64,000 nt of DNA from Cryptomeria japonica (lineage: Eukaryota; Streptophyta; Pinopsida; Cupressales; Cupressaceae): the NCBI RefSeq assembly GCF_030272615.1, contig NC_081415.1, positions 629,961,240 through 630,025,239 of the forward strand, written 5' to 3'. Position numbers and translations under genes: made by a program. Within the stretch, counting starts at the first letter, position 1. Each line of letters starts with the position of its first letter. The notes beneath the pieces are model-generated. The model was not told where the DNA came from. It ran no database searches and saw nothing but the letters and a program-made list of their open reading frames with translations. This document shows positions 10,788 through 21,655 of this stretch, piece by piece.

Positions 10788-10817
10788 GCAGGTTTCTCTC
10801 TAACCAAGAGTTTCTGC
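10788..10817 (+). other. LTR two-stem hairpin (C copy)
   Basis: GCAG (10788-10791) pairs with CTGC (10814-10817); CTCT (10796-10799) pairs with AGAG (10807-10810), T-rich internal loops between. The equivalent place in the other LTR families holds different bases that still pair. Equivalent sites: 1223-1250, 5294-5324, 17609-17639, 20554-20582, 38719-38744, 39973-39998, 49389-49414, 54932-54958, 59156-59183, 61002-61030. Confidence 0.65.
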
Positions 10818-11004
10818 GTGACCAAAATATATGTGTTATAGAGTGAATCATGTATGATTGTTATTTGTTTGTTTTGACTTTATTTTATGTTATTGCACTA
10901 TTTTGTTTATGCATAATAGTAAGGTTATTATTGGAGAAAAGTTTTGGAGTACTGATTCACCCCTCCCCTCTCAGTACATTAGCTTTCCATATTAGGCCTA
11001 ACAA

Positions 11005-11017
11005 TTGGTATCAGAGC
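11005..11017 (+). other. Primer-binding site of element C
   Basis: ttggtatcagagc two bases after the LTR end, an exact match to the initiator-Met tRNA complement used by plant copia elements. Confidence 0.92.
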
Positions 11018-11065
11018 TTGAATCTTGAAAAAGGGTTTAACTACCTAAAGAGAAAGATCTTATCA

Positions 11066-12398
11066 ATGGAAGGATACAAACAATCTTGGAGGATTGTGTA
11101 TCTACAAGAAGAGCTGGATGATGCAAATCAAGTGATTGCAGACATGCAAAGGCAAATGCAAAAATCTTTGAAAGTAAGGAGAAGATTATATGATGACTTG
11201 TAGGATTCTCAAGAGTTAGTGGAACAAATAGAGACATCATCTGAGAACAGTATATCTGAAGAGACTGAAGAAATGATTGGAATGTTGAGAGAAAAGAACA
11301 AAGCATTGGCTGATAAACTAAAAGCAATGAAAAGGGAACATGAACATTTCAGTACACAGATGACTGAAAAATCTAGATGCATTAAGGATAACTGAGGATA
11401 AAGCAAGAGATCTACAAAGAGAGAAACAACAACTTGAAGCTTTAGTATCTGATAAGGATGATGAAATCATAAGGTTGACTAGTATTCAACAAAATATGAT
11501 AGATCAACTCGGTTATGCACATCATGAAGCAATTCTGAAGAATGATGAAAATCAATCATTGAAACTTGAAGTATCAAGGTTGACTGGTGAACTTGAAACA
11601 TAGAAGAAATCCAAAGAAACATTGGAGAAAAGTTATGAAGCATCAAAGATGTTGGATGAGCAACTGAACACAAGACAACCCTACAAGGATGCAGGACTCG
11701 GTTACAAAGGAAAAGAATCAACCGAGAAAGGAATTCATACTACCGAGAGAGAAGAATCATCAAAGCAAGCTAGAAATAGGAATAACATCAAAAGGAAGAA
11801 GCCCATTTTCTATTGCTGTGGAAATCAAGGTCATACTACCAACATATGCTAGATCAGAAAAGGTAAGCAACCGAATATCACTAAGTCCAATGGATGTTAT
11901 TACAATTGCAATAAATATGGTCACACATCTAATCAATGTAGGACAAATTCTGTTAACAATTATCAGAAGGCAAAATTCAAAGGGTTTTGTAAAAACTACA
12001 ATAGATATGGACATAGTACTAAGGAGTGCTGGTCTAAGCAAAATAACCACATGTGGTCTGCACACCGAGCAAATACTAGAGGTTATTGAACTCACACAGA
12101 TCCTTACCGACAATATTTTGCAGTACCATGGGATTACAATACAAGGATATGGTGTGAATGTTGTGGAAGATATGGACATATAAGTGCCAACTACTTTATA
12201 AGGTTTGGAATGAATAACTGAAGATCATGGAGAAATCCTGGTATGGCATGTTTTCATTGTCACAAAGTTGGACACTTGGCTAGAGATTGCAGAGATCAAC
12301 CTTGAGAAGACACTAAAGAGATAAAAGAAAAATTCAAGATGATTTGGAAAAGAAGGAAATCATGTCAGATGAAGAAAGCACCTTTCCTACCGAGTTAG
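11066..12398 (+). pseudogene. ORF1 (Gag-like) of element C, decayed
   Basis: Same plan as D's ORF1: coiled coil from ATG 11066, G-L-G-Y motif near 11695, four to five CCHC knuckles between about 11810 and 12290, ending at TAG 12396-12398 in the same P-S context as D. It is more decayed: stop at 11201-11203, a one-base insertion near 11365, further stops near 11602, 11850, 12088, 12220 and 12304, and a knuckle Cys lost to Tyr near 11997. It therefore cannot make the full protein now. Confidence 0.75.
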
Positions 12399-12952
12399 GT
12401 GCACCTATTTCAAATTAGTCAGGAAAAGGTATGAAGGGACTGCATTCTCTAAAGGTTAAATCGTAACAGTTCCTATTCTATTATGTACAAAATTCAAAAT
12501 CTGCATAGTTAAGATGCAATTAGTTAGTTTGAAATTCTATTAAAAATACTTTACAGGGAACCTGTCAAGTCGATGTATACAGGAAACCTATCAAGTCGGT
12601 TAATAAAGGAAATTTGGTTACTCGATTAAAACAAAAAGGAGTCAATCGGTAAAAGGTGAACCAAGTGCATTTAATGTTTTGACCTAACTTGCATGGAGCC
12701 CGATAAGGTATTTTTGAGTACTTAAAAGGTTTTTCGTGGTCATTTTCATTCACCAAGTTTCGAGAAGCAGAGCAGAGTGAATCAAGGTGATCAAACTACA
12801 TTTAGATCGAATTTCAAGGTATTTACATCAAATCTATTCACTATGTTAAGCTAGTTTCTGATCTAGTCAAATTGCTATTATCTACTGAGTGTGAAACGTC
12901 AGTCGTTTGTAAACCCTAAGGATAATTTGCTAAATTTTACCCAAAACCTACA
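12399..12952 (+). promoter_or_regulatory. Inter-ORF region of C with promoter-like signals
   Basis: 554 bases without a gene. TATA-like acttaaaaggt at 12720-12730 and telo-box-like aaaccctaagg at 12911-12921, both at the same distance from the ORF2 ATG (12953) as in D. Sequence around these two sites is better kept than the rest of the gap. Confidence 0.45.
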
Positions 12953-15900
12953 ATGGCACCCAAGATCCAAGATCCCATAGTTGTCAAAAATGTGGAAAAG
13001 CCCTCACTGAAATATTCTCTAACTTCCAAAGTTGCCTCTGAACCGGATGACAAAACTACATTTTCAATCATCCCGGATCGAGTCTTGTTAGTTGAAGATG
13101 TTAGATTCTTCACCAAATGCTGTGTTGAGGAACCTGGTCATGTCAAGATTAGTGACACATATGATGAACTTTGCACTAATGGCAAACTAGATAGCAAATT
13201 TGAGCATATCAAAATCAAGGGATTAACTGAAGCCCTAGTCTATCCCCATGTGTTCAAACTCCAGTGGGTTAAGTTTTTCTTGAGCAAAGTACATGATGAT
13301 TTCATGTGGCTATAAGGGCAACCGTTTAAGATCACTAAGGAAATCATTCATTTGATCACTGGGTATCCTATCTATGATCATGCATGAGCACAGAAAATGA
13401 TATCACAAAAGAAGCTAATCAGTCTAACTGGAGTAGAATTTGATTACCGAGGACTGAAATTGAATAATGTCACTGATGCAAAACTCAAGTTTACAATTAG
13501 AGTAATTGGTTACTGTTTCTTCCAATCTACAAGGGAAAATAGTGTACCATGTGCTGCAGTTGACTTGGCCTACAAAATAGTGAAGAAGGGAATGAAAGTA
13601 GATTTATGTGAAGTGCTACTGAAGAACTTGTTTGAGAACCTGAACACAATAAGGAAGCCGAAGAAGAACAACTCGACAAATACACTAAAGTTTAGTTCAC
13701 TTCTTGAATGCATATTTTCCTACTTTGAGAATTTCTTTCCCTCAGTCGGTAAACTAGTAAGGGAGCTACACCAACCTATCACCCATCAAATCAATGACTT
13801 TATCAAGAAACTGGGATATAACTTTAATGATATCATGGATGACTACTTCTGCAAATTTCAAGAGAAGATGCACAATAGGTACAGGATTCCACCACAACTG
13901 GTAGAAAAATATAAGGATAATATATGTTTTGAGGTAGACACTGATTATTGTTATGTGAATGTTGTTGAACCGAGGACTCAATCTTTGCCACCAATGGGTT
14001 ATGAGATTGACTATGATATAACATAGCAGCAAATTGATGCCTATTTATCATTGCCAAGGCATGCAACCAAACTAAGATATGGAACATATGAAGAGGTGAA
14101 GGAAAAAGTAAAAATGAGCATTGTAGTACCTAAGGCTACAAGAAAAGCTACAAAAATGATAAAGGCTTTATCTAAGAAATTCATAGAAGAATCCTCCTCT
14201 ACACCTGTCAAAGGCAGTCTTGCCATTACCGAAGAGGAATCAGAAGCTCAAGAGGCAGCAATAACATTAAGTATAGAGTTGCCTAAGGGTAAAGTTTTGA
14301 AAAGAAAGAAACAGGACATTTCAAAGGCCCTACCGACTCCACCAACAAAGAGACCCAACACTAGAGCATCAGCTGCATCACCGAGTAAGAAACAAAAGAG
14401 TGTTACTGCACCCAAGGTAACAAAGACCTATAAGAAATCTACTCAGAGACTCATTTTGGCAAAAGAGTCTAGTGATACAGAATCTGATGATGCGAACAAA
14501 TTTCAGATTGTAAAAAGCAAAAAGGTAAATATTCATAGTGTTGAAATTTTTTGTGCCAATCTTAAAGAATACGGTGGATTTGTAGGATTTAGATATGTTA
14601 AGTATGAGACTAGGAATAATGATGAGAAGCGACAAATTGAAGAAGCTGTCATTTGCACACTTCTAAAGTTTCGGCTGGCTCCATTAGAACTAGTAAAGTC
14701 ACTTCCAAGTGAATTATACTTACATATTGATAACAAATGGAAATATGCAATGGACTCAGAGAGAAAAATAAGAGAAAGAATTCTAGTCCATCTATTCCCT
14801 GATATGTCTATAGCTGAAATCAAGGAGCATTTGACCACATACAATTCTAAATTTCTTGTCAAACAGAGAACCTTAAAATTGATGAATGGGCTATACATAG
14901 ATGTGGAGAATGAGACAAAAGCCAAGTGGCAGGAGATCTTCAAACAAAAGGATGTCGGTGAACAATCTCAAATTGAAATTGTTGATGTCACCGAGCAAGG
15001 TCCAAACCCGACTGACACTATTCAAATTGATGAAGATGTTATGGATGAAGCAGTGTCGGAGCAGGAAATGATTGAAGGCACCACCTATGCAAAACTTGTA
15101 TCCAGTGAATCTATTTTAGAACAAGTTCAGCCTTATCTACCAATGAAGCCAGTTGTCTCAACCGAAGCTCCTAAGGACATAGATCAAGGCACCGAAGGTA
15201 ACAAATCTGAAGCAGCAGGAGATACAACCAAAGCTCAGATGTCTCAAGCACTGCAAATGTTATAGCTAAGACCCCTAGCACCGAGACACCCAAGGACACT
15301 ACAATGGCTATAGGAACCAACCAAAGTGTTACATCTACCGAGCAACCTACCAAGGGTCAGCAAGCCTCACAAGCACTTGTCTTAGTGCAACCAACCAAAG
15401 GAAAAGAAAGGAAGGTGAGAAATAATAGTTTCAAAATTGATTTGACTAAACCGATAGTGTTGCCCAATGTTGATATCTCAAAGTTAAAAGGACAAGCACT
15501 TATTGATTTCAGTGAACTGTGCAAAGCAAAGGCCGAATAGGAAAAACAATTGGCTATTCAAAAGAAGAATAAAGTACTTTAGAAGGTTAAGACACTACTA
15601 ATAGAAATGCTACATTCAGCAACAGTGTCAACTGATGTAGCCATCCACATTCAACTGGATGAACTCCTTACTCAAATAGAAACATATGGAGTTGATGCAT
15701 CTGAGTACTTAAGCAAGCTAAAGGATAAACAGCTTACAACAAAAATGATTGAAGAGGTACAAAAAGCTCTTGCTATAAGAAAAGTAAAGCTTGTCAAATT
15801 CATTGTTGAGTTGTCCCCTCAACTCAAGCATATTCTTTATTTGTTTCAGAAACTATGTACATTTTCCATATTCATTAAAGACATCAAGAATAAAACTGAT

Positions 15901-16290
15901 GCAATTGAGAAAGAGATCACCGATCTCTCAACTAAGTTAACCACCGAGCCTAATTCAGTTCAGAATTTCTATACAAAGCTTCAACAGCTCATGGCTCAAC
16001 AGTTAGAACTGAGGAATGAAGAGCATAAAATCAGGATGGATATAATGACCCTTCAGACATTACTCCTTCCTCATCTCTCATCAGTACAAGAACAGATCAA
16101 CAGAGCTACACGCCTATCAACTACACAAGAGGGAAGAACTCTTGATGGCTTAATATCACTCTTAGCTAATATTCAAGCACAAAAATCATTAATGGAAAGT
16201 ATAAAGGATTCACTCTCAATCGCCCTCACCGATGCCCGGACCAAGTATAAGTCTATTTTTGATCAGTTACCGCCTCCAGATGGAAATTAA
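12953..16290 (+). pseudogene. ORF2 of element C: unknown protein of about 1,100 residues
   Basis: The best full copy of ORF2 in its family. The frame from ATG 12953 runs to about 15265 with three stops (13313-13315, 13385-13387, 14024-14026). A frameshift follows near 15270 and more stops at 15538 and about 15581, before the end at 16290. Order: N-terminal region with the I-T-K-E-I-I-H-x-I-T-G block (about residue 125), hydrophobic block (about 255), basic Lys/Pro/Ser linker with a nuclear-signal-like K-R-K-K (about 445), a second helical domain (about 525-650), an acidic/Thr/Gln-rich linker, and a C-terminal coiled coil (15607-16290). No nuclease, polymerase or protease motif was seen. It could be an env-like or captured host-derived gene; I do not recognise it. 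Confidence 0.7.
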
Positions 16291-16665
16291 GTTTTGGATG
16301 TTTGTCAAAAAGGGGGAGTAATACTATAATACTTCACAAAGGAAGTAATACCAGACAAAGGGGGAGTAATACTATATTTGGAGAGTGATACAGTTTTGGA
16401 AACACAGTTTTAAGTATTGTATACAAGGGGAGTATACCGAGCTGAATATACAGAGCATTCAGAGCACAAGCACAAAACAGAACCAAACATGCAAAATTTA
16501 GAGTTATGTTCAGAATAATGATAAGGGGAGTATATTTGCATATACTATTTCATTAACTATTGTATATATTGTCAAGTGTAGTCATTCTGCAAGTATATAG
16601 CTTTTGAGTTATGACTTTGAAAGTAGTTTTTGTCAAACATCTCAACTAATGTCAAAAGGGGAGAT
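16291..16665 (+). other. 3' untranslated region of C with five polypurine tracts
   Basis: No gene. Purine tracts: aaaaagggggag (16307-16318), aaagggggag (16357-16366), aaggggag (about 16425-16432), aaggggag (about 16523-16530) and the LTR-adjacent aaaaggggaga (16654-16664). The first two share a longer repeat ending in gtaatactata. The left arm of the PPT-bracketing inverted repeat lies at 16643-16655. Confidence 0.75.
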
Positions 16666-17825
16666 TGTTGCTACTTATCAAATTGCCATTAGTTTTTATA
16701 TTCAAAGTCATACTATATATTCTAGTCGGTTAGTATTACAGAATCATGCAGTCGATACACACAAAGAAGTCGGTATGAATAGACTAGTCAGTTACAGAAG
16801 AAAGCAGTCATAGAACGCAGTATTCACCGAGTTGTTTACTGAGTATTGTTTCATGGCTACCGAGCAGTAAAGTTAACTCACCGAGTTGATATTCACCGAG
16901 TGAAATGTTTTACTAGATACATTGAACCTGGACATGCACATGAAAATGTGTTACAAGATCGAGGGACATCTAACAGTTATTACATTGGAAATTGCACTAG
17001 AAGATTGTGTATGATTGCAAAATCGATTTAACCAATGAAATATTTTGTTTAGTTATTCATTCGAGGAATCTTGTTTGTAAGATCGAAGCAATGAATTAGA
17101 TCACCACTTTAAGAGATCTATTTATACAGCATGGGAAGAGAGAAATATGTATGTGTGTGTATGTATGAAGGAAGACTGTTACAGAGACATAGAGAGGTCA
17201 CCAAGAAGGTTATCAGTGAACAGTCGAAGAATAGAGTAAACAGAAGGGTTTACCGAGTTACAATATGGGTTACCGAGGTATGTTATAAGCTAGGTAATCT
17301 TATTCTGAGCACATAGAATCTGCTATAACATTTCAAATGTAAAGTTGCAGATATTTGTAAACTCTTATTGTAATATTTTGAAGTTGTAAGAGAAACCTTT
17401 AATAGGGTAAAAGACTCTAATCAAGTCTATAAATTGTAAATCCTCTAACCAGGTGCAACATTTATATAGTGTTGTAAAATCCTTTAGCAAGGTAGATCAA
17501 TAGATCTTGTTACTCCTAACAAGGTAAGCTATCAGAAATAGCTAAATGTAGCTCTAACCGAGCAATCTTTATTATTGCAGTAGTGAAGTTGGGGGTGCCA
17601 TCCCCACCGCAGTTTTTCTCTCTAACCAAGAGTTTCTGCGTGACCAAAATATATGTGTTATGGAGTGAATCATGTATAATTGTTATCTGTTTGTTTTAAC
17701 TTTATTTTATGTTATTGCACTATTCTGTTTATGCATAACAATAAGGTTATTATTGGAGAAAAGTTTTGGAGTACTGATTCACCCCTCCCCTCTCAGTACA
17801 TTAGCTTTCCATATTAGGCCTAACA
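16666..17825 (+). repeat. 3' LTR of element C
   Basis: 1160 bp, the same length as the 5' LTR and alignable without gaps by eye apart from scattered, mostly transition, differences. Hairpin 17609-17639. The ORF-like stretches in it are LTR sequence. Confidence 0.92.
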
Positions 17826-18506
17826 AAATTGGCTTTGAATCATCTCACATATATCATAGGTTGCATCCTCTTTGATAATTCGATATCCAGCATGTATGGC
17901 ACCGCTCGACACCCTATTCATCCAACTTGATTGATAAACCCTGTAACCCAACACTACAGAGGCAAATCTTACTTCAGCATCCTCAATATGGGTGATTGTC
18001 ATTGCTCTACTTTCACATTGAGATTTGGTTAACCAGATGAATTTGGTTGATGAAATTGTTCTTAAGGTTAATGCTTGACTGGTTGCACCAAACCTTGTCA
18101 CTCTTCGAATCACCACCTTTGTAATTTTGATCGGTGCATGAGATTCTAGCCACATAAACTGATCAAGAACCCTACCTAGTACTTATCTAAACTAGTTGTC
18201 ATGAAACTGACCAGGAAAATCAACAACATTAGCCAAACCCTTGGTCTTCAGAGGTAGAAATTCTACTTTCAATTGATCATTGTCATAGAACCCTTTAAAC
18301 TCATTCCGAATGAACTTGTCTCCAAGTTCTTCAAGCTTGTAATGAATGTAGGAGAGAATATCTTCTAGCAACAATACACCAGAGGGCATAGATGATAAAG
18401 CACCGGTCATGTCAATTTCACCTGCTTTCATCAGGTGCATCTTGAACTTGGGTTGGGGTTCTTTGATAGATTCAACCAACACATGAGTCGATATCAGCAC
18501 TGCCAT
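17826..18506 (-). pseudogene. ORF2 of element B, N-terminal part
   Basis: ATG at 18506 (an upstream in-frame ATG at 18518 is also possible). The frame runs to the C insertion point at 17826 with two stops close together (about 18186-18198). It matches the N-terminal third of the C/D ORF2 proteins, including the I-K-I-T-K-x-x-I-x-x-x-T block and the V-L-G-Y-R-V-Y-x-S segment. The aaatt at 17826-17830 is the duplicated target site. Confidence 0.65.
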
Positions 18507-18582
18507 GATGACCTTCAAACAAACATTTCTTAGAAAAAGTTGAATACCTTTTCCGAGTGAATACCAAACACCACTACCACTC

Positions 18583-18610
18583 TATTATTATTATTATTAT
18601 TATTATTATT
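18583..18610. repeat. (TTA)n microsatellite
   Basis: About nine TAT/ATT triplets in the gap between B's ORF1 and ORF2. The rest of 18507-19132 is AT-rich, with no gene and no telo-box; a taaataagg-like TATA candidate lies near 18715 on the minus strand. Confidence 0.85.
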
Positions 18611-19132
18611 GCACAAACAAAGCTTAGCAAGTTTCAAATCACATTTGATCACATAGGAACTCGAGAGATTCACAAGAAAGAGTGGGATAAAGGAAAATGT
18701 GTTGACATTTCCTTATTTATCTGTAGAGATTTATCGACATTATAATACAACAGTTAGTTTTGAAACTTACAACTTAAAGTACACCAATTTGACTTTATCA
18801 GTTATTTTTTACTAATACCAATACACAAATAACTAACTCACAAGACATTCTTCAATTAAGAACTTTTAAGACCAACTTTTATGCATCACAACTATGCAGA
18901 TAGACATATCCTTATATTTGTTAAGGGGATTCATAGCCTAGTTAGAAGAGGAATTGTCATCACCGATCGGTGATGAATTCGTCTCAAACTAACCTCCTTC
19001 TTTTCCTTCTTCCTTCTTGATCCATTTTTTTTTCATTTCATTTCTTACTTCTTCAGTTGTCATCTTTCCTTTTAGGTCATTTTTCTCTTTCTTCTTTCTA
19101 TATCGGTTCTTGTCTTCAGGCTGGTTGAAGGA

Positions 19133-20323
19133 TTAGCTCCTGCATTCTTTGTCTAAGTGACCGATCTTATGGAAGTTGAAGCATGCCATACCAATTATCC
19201 TCCATGGTCCTTAATTGTTTCTCTAGCCCATTCTCATTCTACATTTTTCTGTAACAAGACCAAAATTACCACAGGTGAAACAGGTGGCTTTGAATTGATT
19301 ATTCCTTTTATTAGGAGTAACCGGTTTGAATGGTTGTCTTGATACATTTGACTTGAGCTTGCATTCTTCAGATTTGTGTCCAAACTGATTGCATGTGAAG
19401 CAATCTCTATTGAAACTTCTTCTATTTGGCATACTACTAGATTGAGATCTAAATTCATAAGCAGTGTGGCCATACTTATGACAATTATGGCAGTAACCAT
19501 CAAATGTGAAATTCTTCTTTTGACTAACCGGTTTATTTCTATAGTCTTTAGTCTTATGAACTAATTTAACACAATGATTACAGGAGGATTTAGAGAATTT
19601 CATACCTTTCACTTCTGAGTGGTTTCTTTTATCATCCATCATCCTTTTGGATTTAGATGATTCTCTAGTTTCCATAGGACTTGAACCAAGGTAACCAAGA
19701 CCGGATGTATCCTTTTCTCTTCTTTGAGCCTTCAACTGTTTGTCTACCTTCTCAGAACTTTCATTGAATTTCCTCAACTTCTCATTTCTCTCATTTTCAA
19801 TTTTCAACTCACTCTTGAGTTGCTCAATCTCTTTCATCATCTTCTCTTTTTCTTCTATGTTGTCATGTAGATACTTATGTATATATTCATTCTCCTTAGT
19901 GAGAATTGGGATTTCTTCATCTTTCTTAATCATGATAGTATCATTTTCTCTTAGAGCATCTTCAGCAAGCCTCTTGGCTCTTTCAGCTTTTGATAGTTCT
20001 TCTTCTGCTTCCCTTTTTATTTCATCAACACTTCTGCTGGTTTCCAATATCTCAGTCATTCTTAGGGCCTGACCTTCATTCTCTCTTTTGAGATGTGTGA
20101 CTTCTTCAGTCAGCTTCTTGTACTTTTCCATGAGTTCTAAGATTTCTTCTTCAGCTTCTTCAGATCCACTCTATTCATAGAGTTGATCTATGATGTCCTG
20201 ACTCTCATTTAGCTGTTGAGCTAATTCCTTTCTTTTTGCATGAGATTTTCTTAGTCTCTCTTTCAGCTAAGAAATAATTTCATTTACTTCATCAATCTGC
20301 TTCTGATACCAGTATTCTTCCAT
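19133..20323 (-). pseudogene. ORF1 (Gag-like) of element B
   Basis: ATG at 20323, 42 bases inside the primer site. Frame kept to 19133 with stops at about 20268, 20173 and near 19225. A long charged coiled coil (to about 19745) is followed by the G-L-G-Y motif at 19691-19702. Zinc knuckles follow: a degenerate first (C-N-H-C-V-K-L-V-H), C-H-N-C-H-K-Y-G-H, C-F-T-C-N-Q-F-G-H, C-F-T-C-G-N-F-G-L (His lost) and a last C-F-N-F-H-K-I-G-H near 19165. Same architecture as C, D and E. Confidence 0.75.
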
Positions 20324-20366
20324 GATCTTTATCCTCAAGCTGTCAAGATTCACTATAGAGGAATAT

Positions 20367-20381
20367 GGCTCTGATACTAAT
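20367..20381 (-). other. Primer-binding site of element B
   Basis: On the minus strand reads attagtatcagagcc next to the 5' LTR, one change from the canonical initiator-Met complement. Confidence 0.85.
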
Positions 20382-21650
20382 TGTTAATCCCAACCAGTGC
20401 TAAGAGGGGAGGGGTGAATCAACACTTTACCGGTTTTTCTTAATTAAAACTTTTAACTTAAGTTATCACCAACTTAACATTCATTTATATAAATAACTAT
20501 TGTAGAAGAATAACCATGCATGAAAGGAAACATAGCGACACCAATATTTATCTCATGGAAACCCAAATAGGAGAAAACCATGGTGTGAGTAGTAACTCAC
20601 AAAATTTATACTCTTCTAGAGTATGCCCAGTGAAGAACCATCCCTATTAGGAGATTACAAAGAATCTGTTAGGTGCCACCTGGTTAAGGGATTTTTCTCT
20701 AAGGCCTGTTAGTGCCTTTACCCTATTAGAGGTAGCCTTGTCAAAAGGTCTTAAGATCATCAATTAAGATGACACTTCATTAAGGGATTTTTACAATGGG
20801 GCCTGTTAAATTCCACCCTATTAAGGGATTTTAGTTCCAATGGTTAGAGAGAAACAAAATGATGATCTGCTAGAGTGGCTACTCATTAGCTTGATCAGAT
20901 CACACTGAAGAATCACACTATGTCTGCATCAGTTGTGTCTATTTTGCATAACACTGATTTCCTGAATACACCTTCAAATCTATCCTCTGCCGATCCTCTG
21001 TCACTTGGGTCACCACTCTGTGGAACTCCACTCTACTGGTCCTCTGTCACTCGGCTCTGCAATCTCTTAAACTGCCCCTGTGTGTATTTTTACATTAACT
21101 CAACTCACCTTGACAAATCCCATCTCAAGAATGAGATATGTGAATTTATTGACCCTTTTGTCTGTCACCGAATTTCCCTCCAAAACATCCCTTTCAAAAT
21201 TTTGTTATCATGCCTTAAATCACATCTCTGAAATCATTACAGGAATCTCTATCAAGACAGTCTAACATGTCGATAAGTTTGTCGGTTGACTGGACAAGAC
21301 TCCTGATTTAACTGAATGTTAACTGAACGTTACCAGTATGCTGGTTACAGACTCTTCCGGTGTACTAATCAAAATTTGTCTAGCTAGTTTCCTCCTGTAT
21401 ACCAGTCTGCTCTTTTCTTAGCCAGTGGACCTCTTTCGTGTCGATCTACTCACTACTACTTGGTCTACTTACTGCTTGCCGGTCTACTCACTTCTTGTTG
21501 GTCTACTTACTGCTTTTCGGTCTATTCATTGTTTACCTCGGTTTCCTAGTCTACTTACTACTGATGGACTGAACACTTAAGATATGATGTTGCCAACAAT
21601 GACAACCATTTTATTCACCGGTCATGCAAAACTGCATCGGAATGCCAACA
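20382..21650 (-). repeat. 5' LTR of element B
   Basis: 1269 bp; ends with aatgccaaca at 21650 followed by the target duplication tggag. Hairpin at 20554-20582, where CATGG pairs with CCATG. It is diverged from the 3' copy, including short indels around 21500-21560, so B is older than C. Confidence 0.85.
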
Positions 21651-21655
21651 TGGAG

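Larger units (their letters stand above)
9844..11003 (+). repeat. 5' LTR of element C
   Basis: 1160 bp, TGTTGCTACT... to ...GGCCTAACA. Contains a TATA-like box at offset 453, half-palindromic units cctttaacagggt, aatcctctaaccaggt, aatcctttagcaaggt and ctcctaacagtgt (10573-10735), a hairpin at 10788-10817, and the C-rich box at about 10956-10974. Confidence 0.92.
9844..17825 (+). mobile_element. Element C: full-length two-ORF non-autonomous LTR retrotransposon
   Basis: 7982 bp with two LTRs of exactly 1160 bp each (9844-11003, 16666-17825), 5-bp duplication aaatt (9839-9843, 17826-17830), primer site, ORF1, promoter-like gap, ORF2, and a series of polypurine tracts. No pol domain. It sits in B's ORF2, whose frame resumes on both sides. 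Equal-length, closely similar LTRs indicate a younger insertion than B. This is the best reference copy of the lineage in the window. Confidence 0.9.
1574..21650 (-). mobile_element. Element B: two-ORF non-autonomous LTR retrotransposon carrying nested C and D
   Basis: A reverse-strand element bounded by LTRs (3' copy 1574-2900, 5' copy 20382-21650) that begin TGTTGGCATT and end in ...TAACA, flanked by the 5-bp duplication tggag (1569-1573, 21651-21655). Without C and D it would be about 7.7 kb, close to C's 8.0 kb. Internal order in its own direction: primer site, ORF1 (coiled coil plus zinc knuckles), promoter-like gap, ORF2 (unknown protein with a Lys/Glu-rich tail), polypurine tract. No protease, integrase or RT frame is visible anywhere inside, so it needs enzymes in trans. 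Confidence 0.85.

Noticed and set aside
11005-11017. Possible tRNA gene at tggtatcagagc sequences
   Set aside because: Only the 3'-end complement of initiator tRNA is present, directly after each LTR; these are primer-binding sites with no cloverleaf.
18192-18518. Stand-alone 108-residue gene
   Set aside because: It is the N-terminus of B's ORF2, continuing past two stops and across element C.
19740-20072. 110-codon Ser/Phe-rich plus-strand frame
   Set aside because: Shadow of the coiled-coil part of B's ORF1.
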